From assembly GCF_030410395.1 (NCBI RefSeq), contig NZ_JAUHHF010000001.1, positions 1 to 64,000 of the forward strand: DNA of 64,000 nt, read 5' to 3'. The notes under the pieces are model-generated. The model searched no databases. It had not been told where the DNA came from and saw only the letters and a program-made list of their open reading frames with translations. Both the position numbers and the translations under genes were made by a program. This DNA comes from Zwartia panacis. GTDB taxonomy: Bacteria; Pseudomonadota; Gammaproteobacteria; Burkholderiales; Burkholderiaceae_B. Positions 53,178-62,800 of the stretch are shown here, one piece after another. Within the stretch, counting starts at the first letter, position 1. Each line of letters begins with the position of its first letter.

Positions 53178-53671
53178 TGAAGCCCTTTTACTGTGTAAGC
53201 ACTGAGTGTTGCTTGGCGCCCCTGCCCTGCATAGGACAGCTCAATAAGTAGATCCGGATATCTCAACAAGTCGCCTGCACGTTCAGGCCATTCGATCAAA
53301 ACAAGCGCTTGTTTGTTGAGTAAATCCCGGAATCCAGCATCGAGCCATTCGGCAGGGTCGCTAAATCTATAAAAATCAAGATGATACAAGTATAAGTTAG
53401 AAACTTCATAAGATTCAAGTAAAGCGTAACTTGGACTCTTGATTCGGCCAGAAACACCACACTGTCGTAAAAATGCTCTAACTAAGGAAGTTTTACCTGC
53501 ACCAAGGTCCCCTTGAAGGTGAATGCGTCCGCCTGCTTCAGGTCCGGGAATACTTCCGGATACCGTGGGTTGCAGGTCTGCCGCGACCTGTGCGAGCGCT
53601 TGTCCAAGGCGATCCGTATCGGACTCGTTGGGCAATGCGAAAGAGATCGTTTTAAAAGGCGTAGGGGTCAT
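53129..53671 (-). CDS. tsaE: tRNA t6A37 biosynthesis ATPase TsaE
   Basis: A 180-residue P-loop protein needed, with TsaB and TsaD, to make threonylcarbamoyladenosine in tRNA. Walker A is LQGDLGAGKTSLVRAFLR, and the family segments SPSYALLESYE, YHLDFYRF and LVLIEWPERAGD are intact. The start is taken at the ATG at 53671; an in-frame TTG at 53698 would overlap the AEC gene by 8 bases and cannot be excluded. It heads the tsaE-amiC-mutL-miaA run. Confidence 0.93.
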   Translation of the reverse strand: MTPTPFKTISFALPNESDTDRLGQALAQVAADLQPTVSGSIPGPEAGGRIHLQGDLGAGKTSLVRAFLRQCGVSGRIKSPSYALLESYEVSNLYLYHLDFYRFSDPAEWLDAGFRDLLNKQALVLIEWPERAGDLLRYPDLLIELSYAGQGRQATLSAYTVKGLQWIDALPQTIRDAQLS

Positions 53672-53690
53672 GTCTTTTGTGTTCAGCGCG

Positions 53691-54584
53691 TCAAGCAAGC
53701 AGCAGCAACCATAATGGAAGGGTGAGAGCTGCCAAGAGCGTGCCAGTCGAGATCATCAGGCTGACGAGCTTTCCATCGCCTCCCATCCGGACAGCCAGGA
53801 CATAGGCGGTTGGAGCAGGAGGCAGGGCAGCGAACAGCACCAGTATTTGTTTTTTCAATGGTTCGAGTTCCAGCCAGTTTGCAATGAACCAGGCGCACAC
53901 TGGAAGTGCGAGTAATTTAACAATCAACATCCAGCTTAATAATTTAAAGTTGGTTTGACTGGGTTGCCACAGCAAACTTGCACCTACGCAAATGATACCC
54001 ATCGCAATGGAAGCCGCGCCGAGTTTGGCCAACAAAGTGCTGATGAAAGCTGGAATCGGCAAGCCCGCCAAGTTGCAGGCCAGTCCGAGCGTGGTCGAGA
54101 TAAAAAGTGGATTGCGAATCAGCGACGACAGAATCCCCGACCCTTGCTGTCTGGCTAGTCCATATACCGCGGCCACGTTGACGAATGGCACAGCGATACC
54201 CACGATAAGTGCCATGATGGCTTGTCCATCAGGACCGCCCAGACTCAGCGAGAGAGCCAGCGCGATGTAGGCGTTAAAGCGATAGCCGCATTGAGCGATC
54301 GAGGCCATCGCCAGTGCAGGTGGTCGCAGTACAGGACTTGCCAGCCAAGACATCGCGATGCCCGCTGTTGCGACGGCGATAGTCCCTGCTAGAGGATCTG
54401 CCGCGGACTCCAGCGTGATGGGCACGCGCGTGATGGAATGAAACAGCAGTGCGGGAAAGAGAACGTAATAAACAAGCTTTTCGACGCTTGTGAAGAATTC
54501 GCTCGAAAACCCGAATTTTCTTTTTAATAACCAGCCGAAGGCGATCATTAAAAACTCAGGCAAGACGAGCAGGGCGACAGACAT
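53691..54584 (-). CDS. AEC-family (auxin efflux carrier-like) transporter
   Basis: An integral membrane carrier of about 297 residues with ten hydrophobic helices and the AEC pattern (LPEFLMIAFGWLLKRKF; NVAAVYGLAR; MGIICVGASLLW; MLIVKLLALPVCAW). Bacterial relatives such as MleP/MdcF carry malate or malonate; the substrate here is unknown. The ATG at 54584 fits the family start and leaves a promoter-sized gap to the divergent xerD; an in-frame ATG at 54647 with an AAGGA before it would leave only 11 bases. Confidence 0.88.
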   Translation of the reverse strand: MSVALLVLPEFLMIAFGWLLKRKFGFSSEFFTSVEKLVYYVLFPALLFHSITRVPITLESAADPLAGTIAVATAGIAMSWLASPVLRPPALAMASIAQCGYRFNAYIALALSLSLGGPDGQAIMALIVGIAVPFVNVAAVYGLARQQGSGILSSLIRNPLFISTTLGLACNLAGLPIPAFISTLLAKLGAASIAMGIICVGASLLWQPSQTNFKLLSWMLIVKLLALPVCAWFIANWLELEPLKKQILVLFAALPPAPTAYVLAVRMGGDGKLVSLMISTGTLLAALTLPLWLLLLA

Positions 54585-54658
54585 GTGCGGGACGCGAGAA
54601 AAAATGATGGTGCTCAATGCTACTATTAATTCTTCAATTCGCGACATTGCATCCTTTC

Positions 54659-55558
54659 ATGAGTGTTCAGGAATCAAGTGCAGTCAGCGCTTTCATCGAT
54701 GCCGTCTGGCTCGAGGATGGACTAGCTGCAAACACACTCTCGGCGTACCGTCGGGATTTGTGTGCGTTTGAACAGTGGCTCAACGCTGAACGCGGTATCG
54801 CCCTGGATGCAGCCACTGGCGGGGATATCGAATCATGGTTCGCAGCGTTGCATGCGCACACTAAACCCAGCACGGCAAATCGCAGGCTCGCGACGCTGCG
54901 TCGCTATTATCTTTGGGCCATGCGCCATCAGCGCGTATCAACGGATCCTTGCCTGCAATTGACCACTGCGCGACAACCTCTGCGTGTACCCAAGACATTG
55001 TCCGAGGGACAGGTTGAGGCTTTGCTCAAGCAGCCACCGGTTCATACGCCTCGAGGGTTGCGTGATCGCGCGATGCTTGAGGTTTTGTATGCCACGGGCT
55101 TGCGCGTATCCGAACTTGTCAGCGTCGGTGTTTTGGATATCAGTTTGTCCGATGGTGTGTTGAGAGTCGTGCAGGGCAAGGGCGGAAAAGACCGTCTGGT
55201 ACCGCTGGGCGCCGAGGCGGCCCACTGGATTTCGACTTACATGAAAGATTCGAGACCGATTTTGCTCGGAGAGCGCACTAGTCCCGCCATGTTCGTGACA
55301 TCTCGCGCCATGCCCATGACGCGCCAGTCGTTTTGGTTGCTGATCAAAAAATATGCCGTGCTTGCCGGTGTTCGGGCGCCTCTCTCGCCGCATGTCCTTC
55401 GCCACGCGTTCGCTACGCATTTGCTCAATCACGGTGCGGATTTGCGCGTGGTGCAAATGTTGCTCGGACATGCCGATATTTCAACCACACAGATTTATAC
55501 CCATGTTGCGCGCGAACGCTTAAAGAGTCTGCATGCGCAGCATCACCCGCGAGGTTGA
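54659..55558 (+). CDS. xerD: Site-specific tyrosine recombinase XerD
   Basis: A 299-residue recombinase that, with XerC, resolves chromosome dimers at dif. All catalytic residues are visible: Arg in YATGLRVSELVSV, Lys in VQGKGGKDRLVPLG, HVLRHAFATH (HxxR), LLGHADISTT (His) and the Tyr nucleophile in QIYTHVARERL. The C-terminal LKSLHAQHHPRG identifies XerD over XerC. The ATG at 54659 is preferred to one 42 bases upstream. It ends 24 bases before a tRNA gene. Confidence 0.95.
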   Translation: MSVQESSAVSAFIDAVWLEDGLAANTLSAYRRDLCAFEQWLNAERGIALDAATGGDIESWFAALHAHTKPSTANRRLATLRRYYLWAMRHQRVSTDPCLQLTTARQPLRVPKTLSEGQVEALLKQPPVHTPRGLRDRAMLEVLYATGLRVSELVSVGVLDISLSDGVLRVVQGKGGKDRLVPLGAEAAHWISTYMKDSRPILLGERTSPAMFVTSRAMPMTRQSFWLLIKKYAVLAGVRAPLSPHVLRHAFATHLLNHGADLRVVQMLLGHADISTTQIYTHVARERLKSLHAQHHPRG

Positions 55559-55582
55559 GGGACTTGTTAAACTAGACAATAC

Positions 55583-55658
55583 GCCGCCGTAACTCAGTGG
55601 ATAGAGTACCTTCCTCCTAAGAAGGGAGTCGGACGTTCGATTCGTCTCGGCGGCGCCA
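55583..55658 (+). tRNA. tRNA-Arg (anticodon CCU)
   Basis: The 76-base cloverleaf includes an encoded CCA. The acceptor GCCGCCG (55583-55589) pairs with CGGCGGC (55648-55654), the discriminator is G, then CCA. The D-loop is AACTCAGTGGATAGAG, the anticodon stem CCTTC/GAAGG encloses CTCCTAA with anticodon CCT (55616-55618), and the T-loop is TTCGATT. It reads AGG codons, rare in such genomes. Confidence 0.95.
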
Positions 55659-55683
55659 CATTATCCTTTTGCCTGTTCATTTC

Positions 55684-56937
55684 ATGACGCAAACAAACAG
55701 CACTGCAACGGATCCAGGCAAATTACTGGATAACCCAATCGCTTTTAGAACCATTCTGGTGGGAACTTTCATCGTGCTGTTGGCGATGGGTATCCGCGCC
55801 ACGATCGGTTTGTTTATCCAGCCGATGGGTTTGGAGCGAGGGTGGGGGCGGGAGGTGTTTTCGCTCGCCTTTGCCGTCCAGAATCTGGTGTGGGGGTTTG
55901 GCGCGATTGGCGCGGGCATGATGGCTGATCGTTTCGGCTCAGGTCGTACCATCGCGCTGTCGATCGTTTTGTATGCGCTGGGTCTGATTGGTACGCGCCT
56001 GGCAAGTTCGGAAACGGAGTTTTATCTGACTGCCGGTGTTCTGATCGGTCTGGGTCAGGCCGGCACGACTTTCGCGGTGATTTTGCCTGTGATTGCGCGC
56101 ACGGTCCCAGTCGCGCATCGGAGCACCGCTATGGGAATCGCCAGTGCGGGCGGATCTTTGGGACAATTCCTGGTGGTACCGACCGGTCAGCTCTTGATTG
56201 ATACACTGGACTGGACTGGCGCCTATTGGGTGATGTCCGCCGTATTTGCCGCGACATTGCCGCTTGTGTGGTTTTTGCGTGGTAAACCGGGTGTCACTGC
56301 AGGCCCGCAACAGTCCATGTTTTCAGCGATCGCACAGGCCTTGCGCCACCCGACTTTTCATTTCCTGTTCTGGGGCTATTTTGTTTGCGGGTTTCACACG
56401 GCATTCATCACCTTGCACTTGCCAGCGTTCGTTGTGGACAAGGGACTCAATGCCGGGACAGGTGCGATTGCGATCGGGTTGATTGGTCTCTTTAATGTTT
56501 TCGGTTCCTTTACCGCAGGCAAACTCGGTGGCATTTACAGCAAAAAGAACTTGCTTGCGGGTATTTACGCGATGCGCTCGGTTGGTTTGATCTGGATTCT
56601 ATTGATGCCGACGACGCCTTTTGTGCTTTATATCTTTGCTGCATGGATGGGTGTGTTTTGGCTGGGTACGGTACCGCTGACGCAAGGCTTGATCGCTCAG
56701 ATTTATGGATTGCGTTTCGCAGCGACGTTGTCAGGTATGGTGTTTTTAGGGCATCAGCTCGGTAGCTTCATCGGCGTCTGGCTGGGTGGTCGTGTGCAGA
56801 CGGTCACCGGGAGTTATGATCTGGTCTGGTGGATGGCAATCGCGCTCTCGCTTGTCGCCGCAGCATTATGTTTGCCTGTGCGGGAAAAGCCTATCGCGAT
56901 CAAGTTACCCGGAATAGCGAGCCCGCAAGCGAGCTAA
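55684..56937 (+). CDS. MFS transporter (OxlT/monocarboxylate-like)
   Basis: A 417-residue twelve-helix major facilitator resembling the oxalate:formate antiporter/monocarboxylate group. It shows the loop motif GAGMMADRFGSGRTIALSIV and paired RATIGLFIQPMGLERGWGRE in the first helices. The ATG at 55684 is used; an upstream TTG at 55669 is in frame. The substrate is unknown, possibly an organic acid anion. It is followed 22 bases later by a tiny membrane-protein gene on the same strand. Confidence 0.9.
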   Translation: MTQTNSTATDPGKLLDNPIAFRTILVGTFIVLLAMGIRATIGLFIQPMGLERGWGREVFSLAFAVQNLVWGFGAIGAGMMADRFGSGRTIALSIVLYALGLIGTRLASSETEFYLTAGVLIGLGQAGTTFAVILPVIARTVPVAHRSTAMGIASAGGSLGQFLVVPTGQLLIDTLDWTGAYWVMSAVFAATLPLVWFLRGKPGVTAGPQQSMFSAIAQALRHPTFHFLFWGYFVCGFHTAFITLHLPAFVVDKGLNAGTGAIAIGLIGLFNVFGSFTAGKLGGIYSKKNLLAGIYAMRSVGLIWILLMPTTPFVLYIFAAWMGVFWLGTVPLTQGLIAQIYGLRFAATLSGMVFLGHQLGSFIGVWLGGRVQTVTGSYDLVWWMAIALSLVAAALCLPVREKPIAIKLPGIASPQAS

Positions 56938-56959
56938 GTGACTGATGGAGGTCCGACCT

Positions 56960-57133
56960 ATGATGCAGCAGACCCAGCAAGAACAGCCTGCGCAGCCACG
57001 ACGGATTTCTCTGTGGCTCAGAGTCACGCTCGGTCTCATTTTTATCGCTGTGCTTGCGGTGGGTTTCATGGGGTATCTCACGCCGGCGATGCGCGTCAGT
57101 TGGGAAGCCATTGCATCGATGTGCGGCTTCTAA
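56960..57133 (+). CDS. Small single-pass membrane protein
   Basis: 57 residues: a Gln/Pro/Arg-rich N-terminus (MMQQTQQEQPAQPRRIS), one hydrophobic helix (VTLGLIFIAVLAVGFMGYL) and a short tail ending in CGF. A strong GGAGGT lies 8 bases before the ATG-ATG pair, which supports real translation. It is 22 bases after the MFS gene and 8 bases before the AddB-like gene. The family is not recognised. It may be an accessory peptide of the carrier (inference). Confidence 0.65.
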   Translation: MMQQTQQEQPAQPRRISLWLRVTLGLIFIAVLAVGFMGYLTPAMRVSWEAIASMCGF

Positions 57134-57141
57134 CAGCGCGT

Positions 57142-59883
57142 ATGATCAACCTTGATGCGTGTCCCCGAGTTTCATTGTCCGCGCTTGCGCAACTCAAAGC
57201 GACTGAAACAACCGTTTTGACAGTGAATAATCGCCTGGCCAGGCGTGTTGTTCAAGATTTGGCGCAACGCTCGGGAACCTCTGCTTCTGTTCGCGAGATG
57301 CCCACGATCGTCCCCTGGTCTGCATGGATTTCTCAACAGCTCGTACAAGCGGGTTTTCATGAGTCGCTCAAATCCCATTCGGTGCTCCTGGATGCTTTTG
57401 GTTCGCAGTTGTTATGGGCAAGGGTGATCGAGGCGATCGAGGCCGATGAGCCTCTGCTCGATACACAACAGGCCGCGATCGCTGCGCAGCAGGCAGATAA
57501 ACTGATCGATGAGTGGATGATCGAGGTTGGCGAGACTTCAACTACGGAGGAATACGCGCACTTCATGTTGTGGCGAGAGCGTTACCGTGAAGAACTCTCG
57601 CGTCTGGATGCGTTGGATCCGAATCTCGGTTTGGCGCGCGTGATTGAACATGTGCGCGCAGGACTTCCTGTCAAACCTCAATTGCTACTGGCCGGGTTTG
57701 CTGAAATCTCTCCACGTATGTCGCAATTACTCGCCGCATTGGTTGAGCGAGGAGTGTCTATTTCTGTTCTGGAGTCAGGCGTATCGGTGCAGCCTCGATT
57801 GACGCGCATGATGTTCGACACCACTCAGGATGAGTGGTTGGCGGCTGCCCATTGGGCGCGCGCCAATCTGGCAAAGAATCCCGAAGGACGCTACGCCATC
57901 ATCGCGGTGAATCTCGAGGCCGAAGTGGCGTATGCACGCAGGTCTTTGAGTCGCGTGCTCGAGGATCAGTCAGCCCAGTCGGATCTGTCAGGCCTCGGCG
58001 CGCAGGCTTTTCCCTACAACGTCGCGTTGGCTCGTCCTCTGTCCGAGTGGCAAGCTGTGCGCGCGGTGTTGGCCTGGCTGCGCACATTTGTTCTGTTCAA
58101 AGAGCAACGTCAAGCGCGGGCCAGTGAGCTTGGTGCGGCGCTTCTTTCAGGCTATTGCGCGGGAGACCTGGCAGAGTTGGGTGACCGTGCCCGCCTGGAT
58201 GCGGACTGGCGTCACAATCAGGTTGTTGAGCTGAGTGTGATGGCTTGGTCCAGAAAGATTGAGCCCCTTAAACAGCTCTCTCCTGCGTGGCATCTCGCTT
58301 GGCAATCCTGGTCGGAATTACCGCGCAAAGGTTCGGTTCGCTTATGGTCCATGGCTTTTCGTCAAACACTCTCAACGCTGGGTTTTCCAGGACGCACGAA
58401 ACAGAGCTCGACCGTGTACCAGGTGATCGAGGCACTCGATCAGTTATTCGAGCGATTCGATGCTTTATCTCCGGTTGTCGCCTCTCTGTCAGCATCCGAG
58501 GCGTTGAGTATTTTTGGACGCCTGGCCCGTAGCATCCCTTTTCAGCCTCAACGCGATCCACAGGCACGACTCGATGTGCTGGGGATGCTTGAAGCAGAGG
58601 GCGGTAGCTGGGATGGGGTCTGGATTTTGGGGCTGACGGACGAGGTATTTCCAGCCATCCCGAAACCGAATCCTTTTGTCCCACTGTCCGAGTTGCGGCG
58701 TGTAGGTGCGCCCCGCGCTACACCCGAGCGAGAACGCGAGTGGGCTGCGCATATGTACCGACAATTATGCGCGCTCGCGCCAGATGTTGTCCTGAGTGCT
58801 CCCAGACATGAGGGGGAGCGGGGTTTGCGACCCTCGGCCTTGATTCAAGATGTTCCGCTGACCAGTCATGACAAGCTTGTGCCGAACGAGCAACCAGGCT
58901 GCGAGGCACTCGAGTTCATTGAGGACAGTCAGGCGCCAGTTTTACGACCCGAGGAAAACGTTAAGGGCGGTATTGCCTTGCTCGAAACTCAGGCGCGCAA
59001 TCCCCTCTGGGCGTTTGTCCGTTATCGTCTGGGCGCCTATGGACTGCCCGCATATTCGGAGTTGGCGCCTGTCTCGGCACGTGGCATGTTTTTGCATGCT
59101 GTGATGCAAGAAGTTTGGGAAACATTCAGAACTCAGGCGCAATGTCAGCAGATCACCGCAGCTGGCGAGTTGCGAGAAATACTTGAGAGACTGATTCATG
59201 CCTCTGCTGACCAGGAGCTCACAGCTTTCAATCCCGCATTGCGTGCTCTCGAGGAAAAACGGGCGCTGGCTATTGTGACGGCCTGGCTTGCGTTGGAATG
59301 TGAAAGGGATTCTTTTACGGCGGTTCAGATCGAGGAGAAACATGAACTGTCCGTCTCTGGGTTGACGTTGAGTGTTCGACTTGATCGCATGGATCAACTC
59401 GAGAATGGAGATCATGTCGTCATTGATTACAAAGCCGGAGGGAGTCTTCCGAAAGTACTCAGTGATTGGCAGCGTGACCGTCCTGTTCAGCTTCAACTGC
59501 CAGCCTATGCCGCAGTGTTGGATAAAGAAGGAATGCTCGATACGGTTGCGGGTTTGATGCTTGTGCACTTGCATTCTGGGCCACAGCTTCCCACTGGTCT
59601 GCTGAGCCGAGACATCGGCGTACGTGGGCCGGTCCTTATTCAGGATGCTAGCTATCCGGATGCGGATTGGTCAGCGACGATGACACGTCTCAAGGATGTG
59701 GTGTATGCGCTTGCCTCGGAGTTCACTTCCGGATTGGCCGTCAATTTGTCATGGTCGCGTCACGATTTGCAGTATTGCGATGTGCCCGCTTTGCTCAGGT
59801 GCTATGACGATGGGCTGGAGGTGCTCGATGAGATGCTGGACATGACTCGCCCAGCTTCCCTGGGAGAAAAAGATGTCGAATAG
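57142..59883 (+). CDS. AddB-like PD-(D/E)XK nuclease-family DNA repair protein
   Basis: A 913-residue protein of the proteobacterial probable DNA repair family (AddB-like). The N-terminal two-thirds is a degenerate helicase-like region without a Walker A P-loop; it contains VLGMLEAEGGSWDGVWILGL and LSAPRHEGERGLRPS as in AddB/RecC-like proteins. The C-terminal RecB-type nuclease is at about 735-800: LDRMDQLENGDHVVIDYKAG followed by QLQLPAYA. The AddB Fe-S cysteines are not evident. The start is the ATG at 57142; an upstream in-frame extension passes through the small membrane-protein gene. It overlaps the helicase gene by 11 bases. Confidence 0.9.
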   Translation: MINLDACPRVSLSALAQLKATETTVLTVNNRLARRVVQDLAQRSGTSASVREMPTIVPWSAWISQQLVQAGFHESLKSHSVLLDAFGSQLLWARVIEAIEADEPLLDTQQAAIAAQQADKLIDEWMIEVGETSTTEEYAHFMLWRERYREELSRLDALDPNLGLARVIEHVRAGLPVKPQLLLAGFAEISPRMSQLLAALVERGVSISVLESGVSVQPRLTRMMFDTTQDEWLAAAHWARANLAKNPEGRYAIIAVNLEAEVAYARRSLSRVLEDQSAQSDLSGLGAQAFPYNVALARPLSEWQAVRAVLAWLRTFVLFKEQRQARASELGAALLSGYCAGDLAELGDRARLDADWRHNQVVELSVMAWSRKIEPLKQLSPAWHLAWQSWSELPRKGSVRLWSMAFRQTLSTLGFPGRTKQSSTVYQVIEALDQLFERFDALSPVVASLSASEALSIFGRLARSIPFQPQRDPQARLDVLGMLEAEGGSWDGVWILGLTDEVFPAIPKPNPFVPLSELRRVGAPRATPEREREWAAHMYRQLCALAPDVVLSAPRHEGERGLRPSALIQDVPLTSHDKLVPNEQPGCEALEFIEDSQAPVLRPEENVKGGIALLETQARNPLWAFVRYRLGAYGLPAYSELAPVSARGMFLHAVMQEVWETFRTQAQCQQITAAGELREILERLIHASADQELTAFNPALRALEEKRALAIVTAWLALECERDSFTAVQIEEKHELSVSGLTLSVRLDRMDQLENGDHVVIDYKAGGSLPKVLSDWQRDRPVQLQLPAYAAVLDKEGMLDTVAGLMLVHLHSGPQLPTGLLSRDIGVRGPVLIQDASYPDADWSATMTRLKDVVYALASEFTSGLAVNLSWSRHDLQYCDVPALLRCYDDGLEVLDEMLDMTRPASLGEKDVE

Positions 59884-62800
59884 ACAGCCAAGTGATTGGG
59901 CTGTGCGGGAACGTGCGACAGACCCGCGAGAGTCTTTTCTGGTGCAAGCGCCTGCCGGATCAGGTAAGACGGAGTTGTTGACGGATCGCATTTTGGCCTT
60001 GTTGGCGATCGTTGGCCGTCCGGAGGAAATCGCCGCGATTACCTTTACGCGCAAGGCCGCTGCCGAAATGCACGAGCGTGTCCTTGAGAAGCTTCGTCGC
60101 GCCGAAAATCCTGAACCTCCCGAGGCTGCTCATGCGCTTAAAAGCTGGACCCTTGGACGTGCTGCACTGGCAAGAGATCGGGAGTTCGGGTGGGCCTTGC
60201 TGCAACACCCTGCGCGTTTATCGATTAGAACCATAGACGCCTTTTGTGCATCGCTTGTTCGAAATATGCCCTGGCTTTCTTCCATGGGTGGTGTGCCTAA
60301 ACTTGTGGATGATGCGCGCGCGCACTACCTTGAGGCTGCGCGACAGACGCTTGAGATGGTGGGGGAGGTTGAAGCTGTCACGCGTTTGCTTGAGCATATG
60401 GATCTCGATGTGTCCCAGACCTGTGAAGCGCTTGCCGATATGCTGGGGCAGCGCGATCAATGGCTGCCGTTGCTGCCTGAGGGTGATGATCGCCATGTGC
60501 TTGAGGAAAACTTCTGCGACGCCGTCTGTCAGGATCTGGCGGGGTTGCTTGCACTGATGCCAGCAGGTTGGGCGGAGCAGCTGGCGCCGATCGCGCGTGG
60601 CGCTGCGGACGTTTTGTTGCAAACTGAACCCACGCATCCGATCGTCGCGCTCCTGGACTGGGACGGAGGGGCTTTTGAAGCGGATGCGGGCGAGCTTGAA
60701 CGCTGGAAAGGACTGGCTGCACTGCTACTGACGAGCGCGGGAAGCCTGCGCAAAACGGTGAATAAAAATCAGGGCTTTCTCCCCAAAACAGAACATAAGG
60801 AACGCCTGCTCGAATGGTTGCGAGGTGTCGAATCTGACGAGCCGCCCGCTTGGGTCGTGCGCTTGCAAGCCATTGTCCATACGCCTGAGCCTGTGTTCTC
60901 TGTGCAGCAGTGGGAAATTCTCCAGGCACAACTCACTTGTTTGCGACTCGCCGCAGCACAGCTGATGCTGAGATTCATGGAGGTGGGCGAGGTTGATTTC
61001 ATCGAAATCGCCCGTCGTGCAGATCAGGCGCTTGGGCGTGCCGAAGAACCTACCGAGTTATTACTCAAGCTCGATCAAAACATCCGTCATCTTTTAATCG
61101 ACGAGTTTCAAGATACAAGCCAGTCGCAAATTTCCTTGATTGAAAAAATCACCGCAGGTTGGCAACAAGGAGATGGACGCACACTTTTCCTGGTGGGCGA
61201 TCCGATGCAATCGATTTATCGTTTTCGTAAAGCCGATGTGGTGCTGTTTTTGCGTGTGCGCGACGAGGGTTTGGGATCTATTCGTCCTGAATGCCTTACG
61301 CTGACAGATAATTTCCGTTCCCAAAGCGGAATTGTCGATTGGGTGAATCACGCTTTTTCATCGCTTTTTCCAGCGTCCGATGATCCTTGCGCCGGTGCGA
61401 TTGCCTACGCACCCTCAACGTCTTTCAAAGACGCTACGATCTCTCCTGCCGTGCGATTCCATGGTGTGTGTCCACAGCTCGGACAGCGTTCCCAAGATGT
61501 TGTTCTTGACCTGGTCAGGCAGGCGCTGACTGACTTTCCCGATTCAGAGCATCCTGTCGCGATCTTGGTGCGCGCGCGCTCTCATCTGAAAGATGTGACT
61601 CAGTTACTTGCGCAAGAAGGGATCGCCTGTCGCGCAGTCGAGTTGGTGCCTTTGCATCTTCGCGCCTACGTGGTCGATTTGGTTCAGATCATTCGCGCGT
61701 TGGTGCATCCCGGAGATCGGGCAGCCTGGTTGTCGGTATTGCGTTCACCTTATTGTGGCTTGCGACTCGAGAGCTTGCATCGACTCTTTGGTATGGATCG
61801 TCATGGCGCGATTCCGGCCTTGCTTGAACGTGTCTTGCATCGCACCGATTCTGACATGCGCTGTCAAGCTGAAAAAATCCTGGCCCCTGACGAGTACGAG
61901 CGATTGTGCGCGGTCGCGCCTGTCTTGCTGAATGCTTTGGTCGAAGACGATCTGGCTCCTTTGGCAGCTCGCATCGAGCGAGTGTGGCGCTTGCTAGGGG
62001 GCGTGGCGCTTGCCCGCTCGGCCACCGATTTACAAGATGCAGAAAGCGTCTTCGCCCTGATTGAGAAAATCGCGCCGTACGGTGGACTGGATGTGGATGT
62101 GCTCGACGCTCGTTTGACCCGTTTATTCGCCTCGCCAGAAACAGGTGAACGTTCGGTGGAAGTGATGACGATGCACAAAGCAAAAGGGCTACAGTTTGAA
62201 TCAGTGATTCTATTTGGCTTGCATCACCCGCCGGTTTCGGATCGTGCGCCTCTCGTTCGAATCGAACAAGTCGCCGACAAGGTGATGCTCGGACCGATTA
62301 AGGCGCGTGCAACCGAGGAACAGGATGTGATTTCCAAATATCTTGCCCAACGTGACAAGCGTCGAAGCGATTATGAGGTGGATCGCTTGTTGTATGTTGC
62401 TGCGACGCGTGCAAAGGAAAGTTTGCACCTCGTGGCAGAGTTGCAGCTTGATGCAGAATCTGGCGCACCGCTTGCGGCCCGTTCAGGCAGCTTATTGGCG
62501 CGCCTGTCCCCTTATGTGCAGTTTCCTGAGCCTGCGACCGTGGTCAACGAGGCGGCAAAAGCAGAGCGCGCAGTACCTGCTTTCTCGATGCCTCGTTTAT
62601 CACGTTTGAAAAACCGTGCGCCGCAGCCCTTGCACACAATAATGGTTCAGAACCCAGCCTATGCCTGGCAAGCTCAGTCAAGCTATGAGAGGTTAGCGGG
62701 TGTGTTGGTGCACGGATGGTTGGCACACATTGGCGACCAAGGTGTGGCGCTTTGGTCCCAGACCCGCATCGAACAACAGCGCGATCGCATTGAACGCCAG

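Noticed and set aside
54659-55658. Recombinase gene beside a tRNA gene as a possible integrative element
   Set aside because: The recombinase is clearly housekeeping XerD, the tRNA is intact, and no duplicated tRNA end or cargo genes follow.
56938-57141. Longer N-terminus of the AddB-like protein
   Set aside because: It runs in another frame through the small membrane-protein gene, has no family similarity and no ribosome-binding site.
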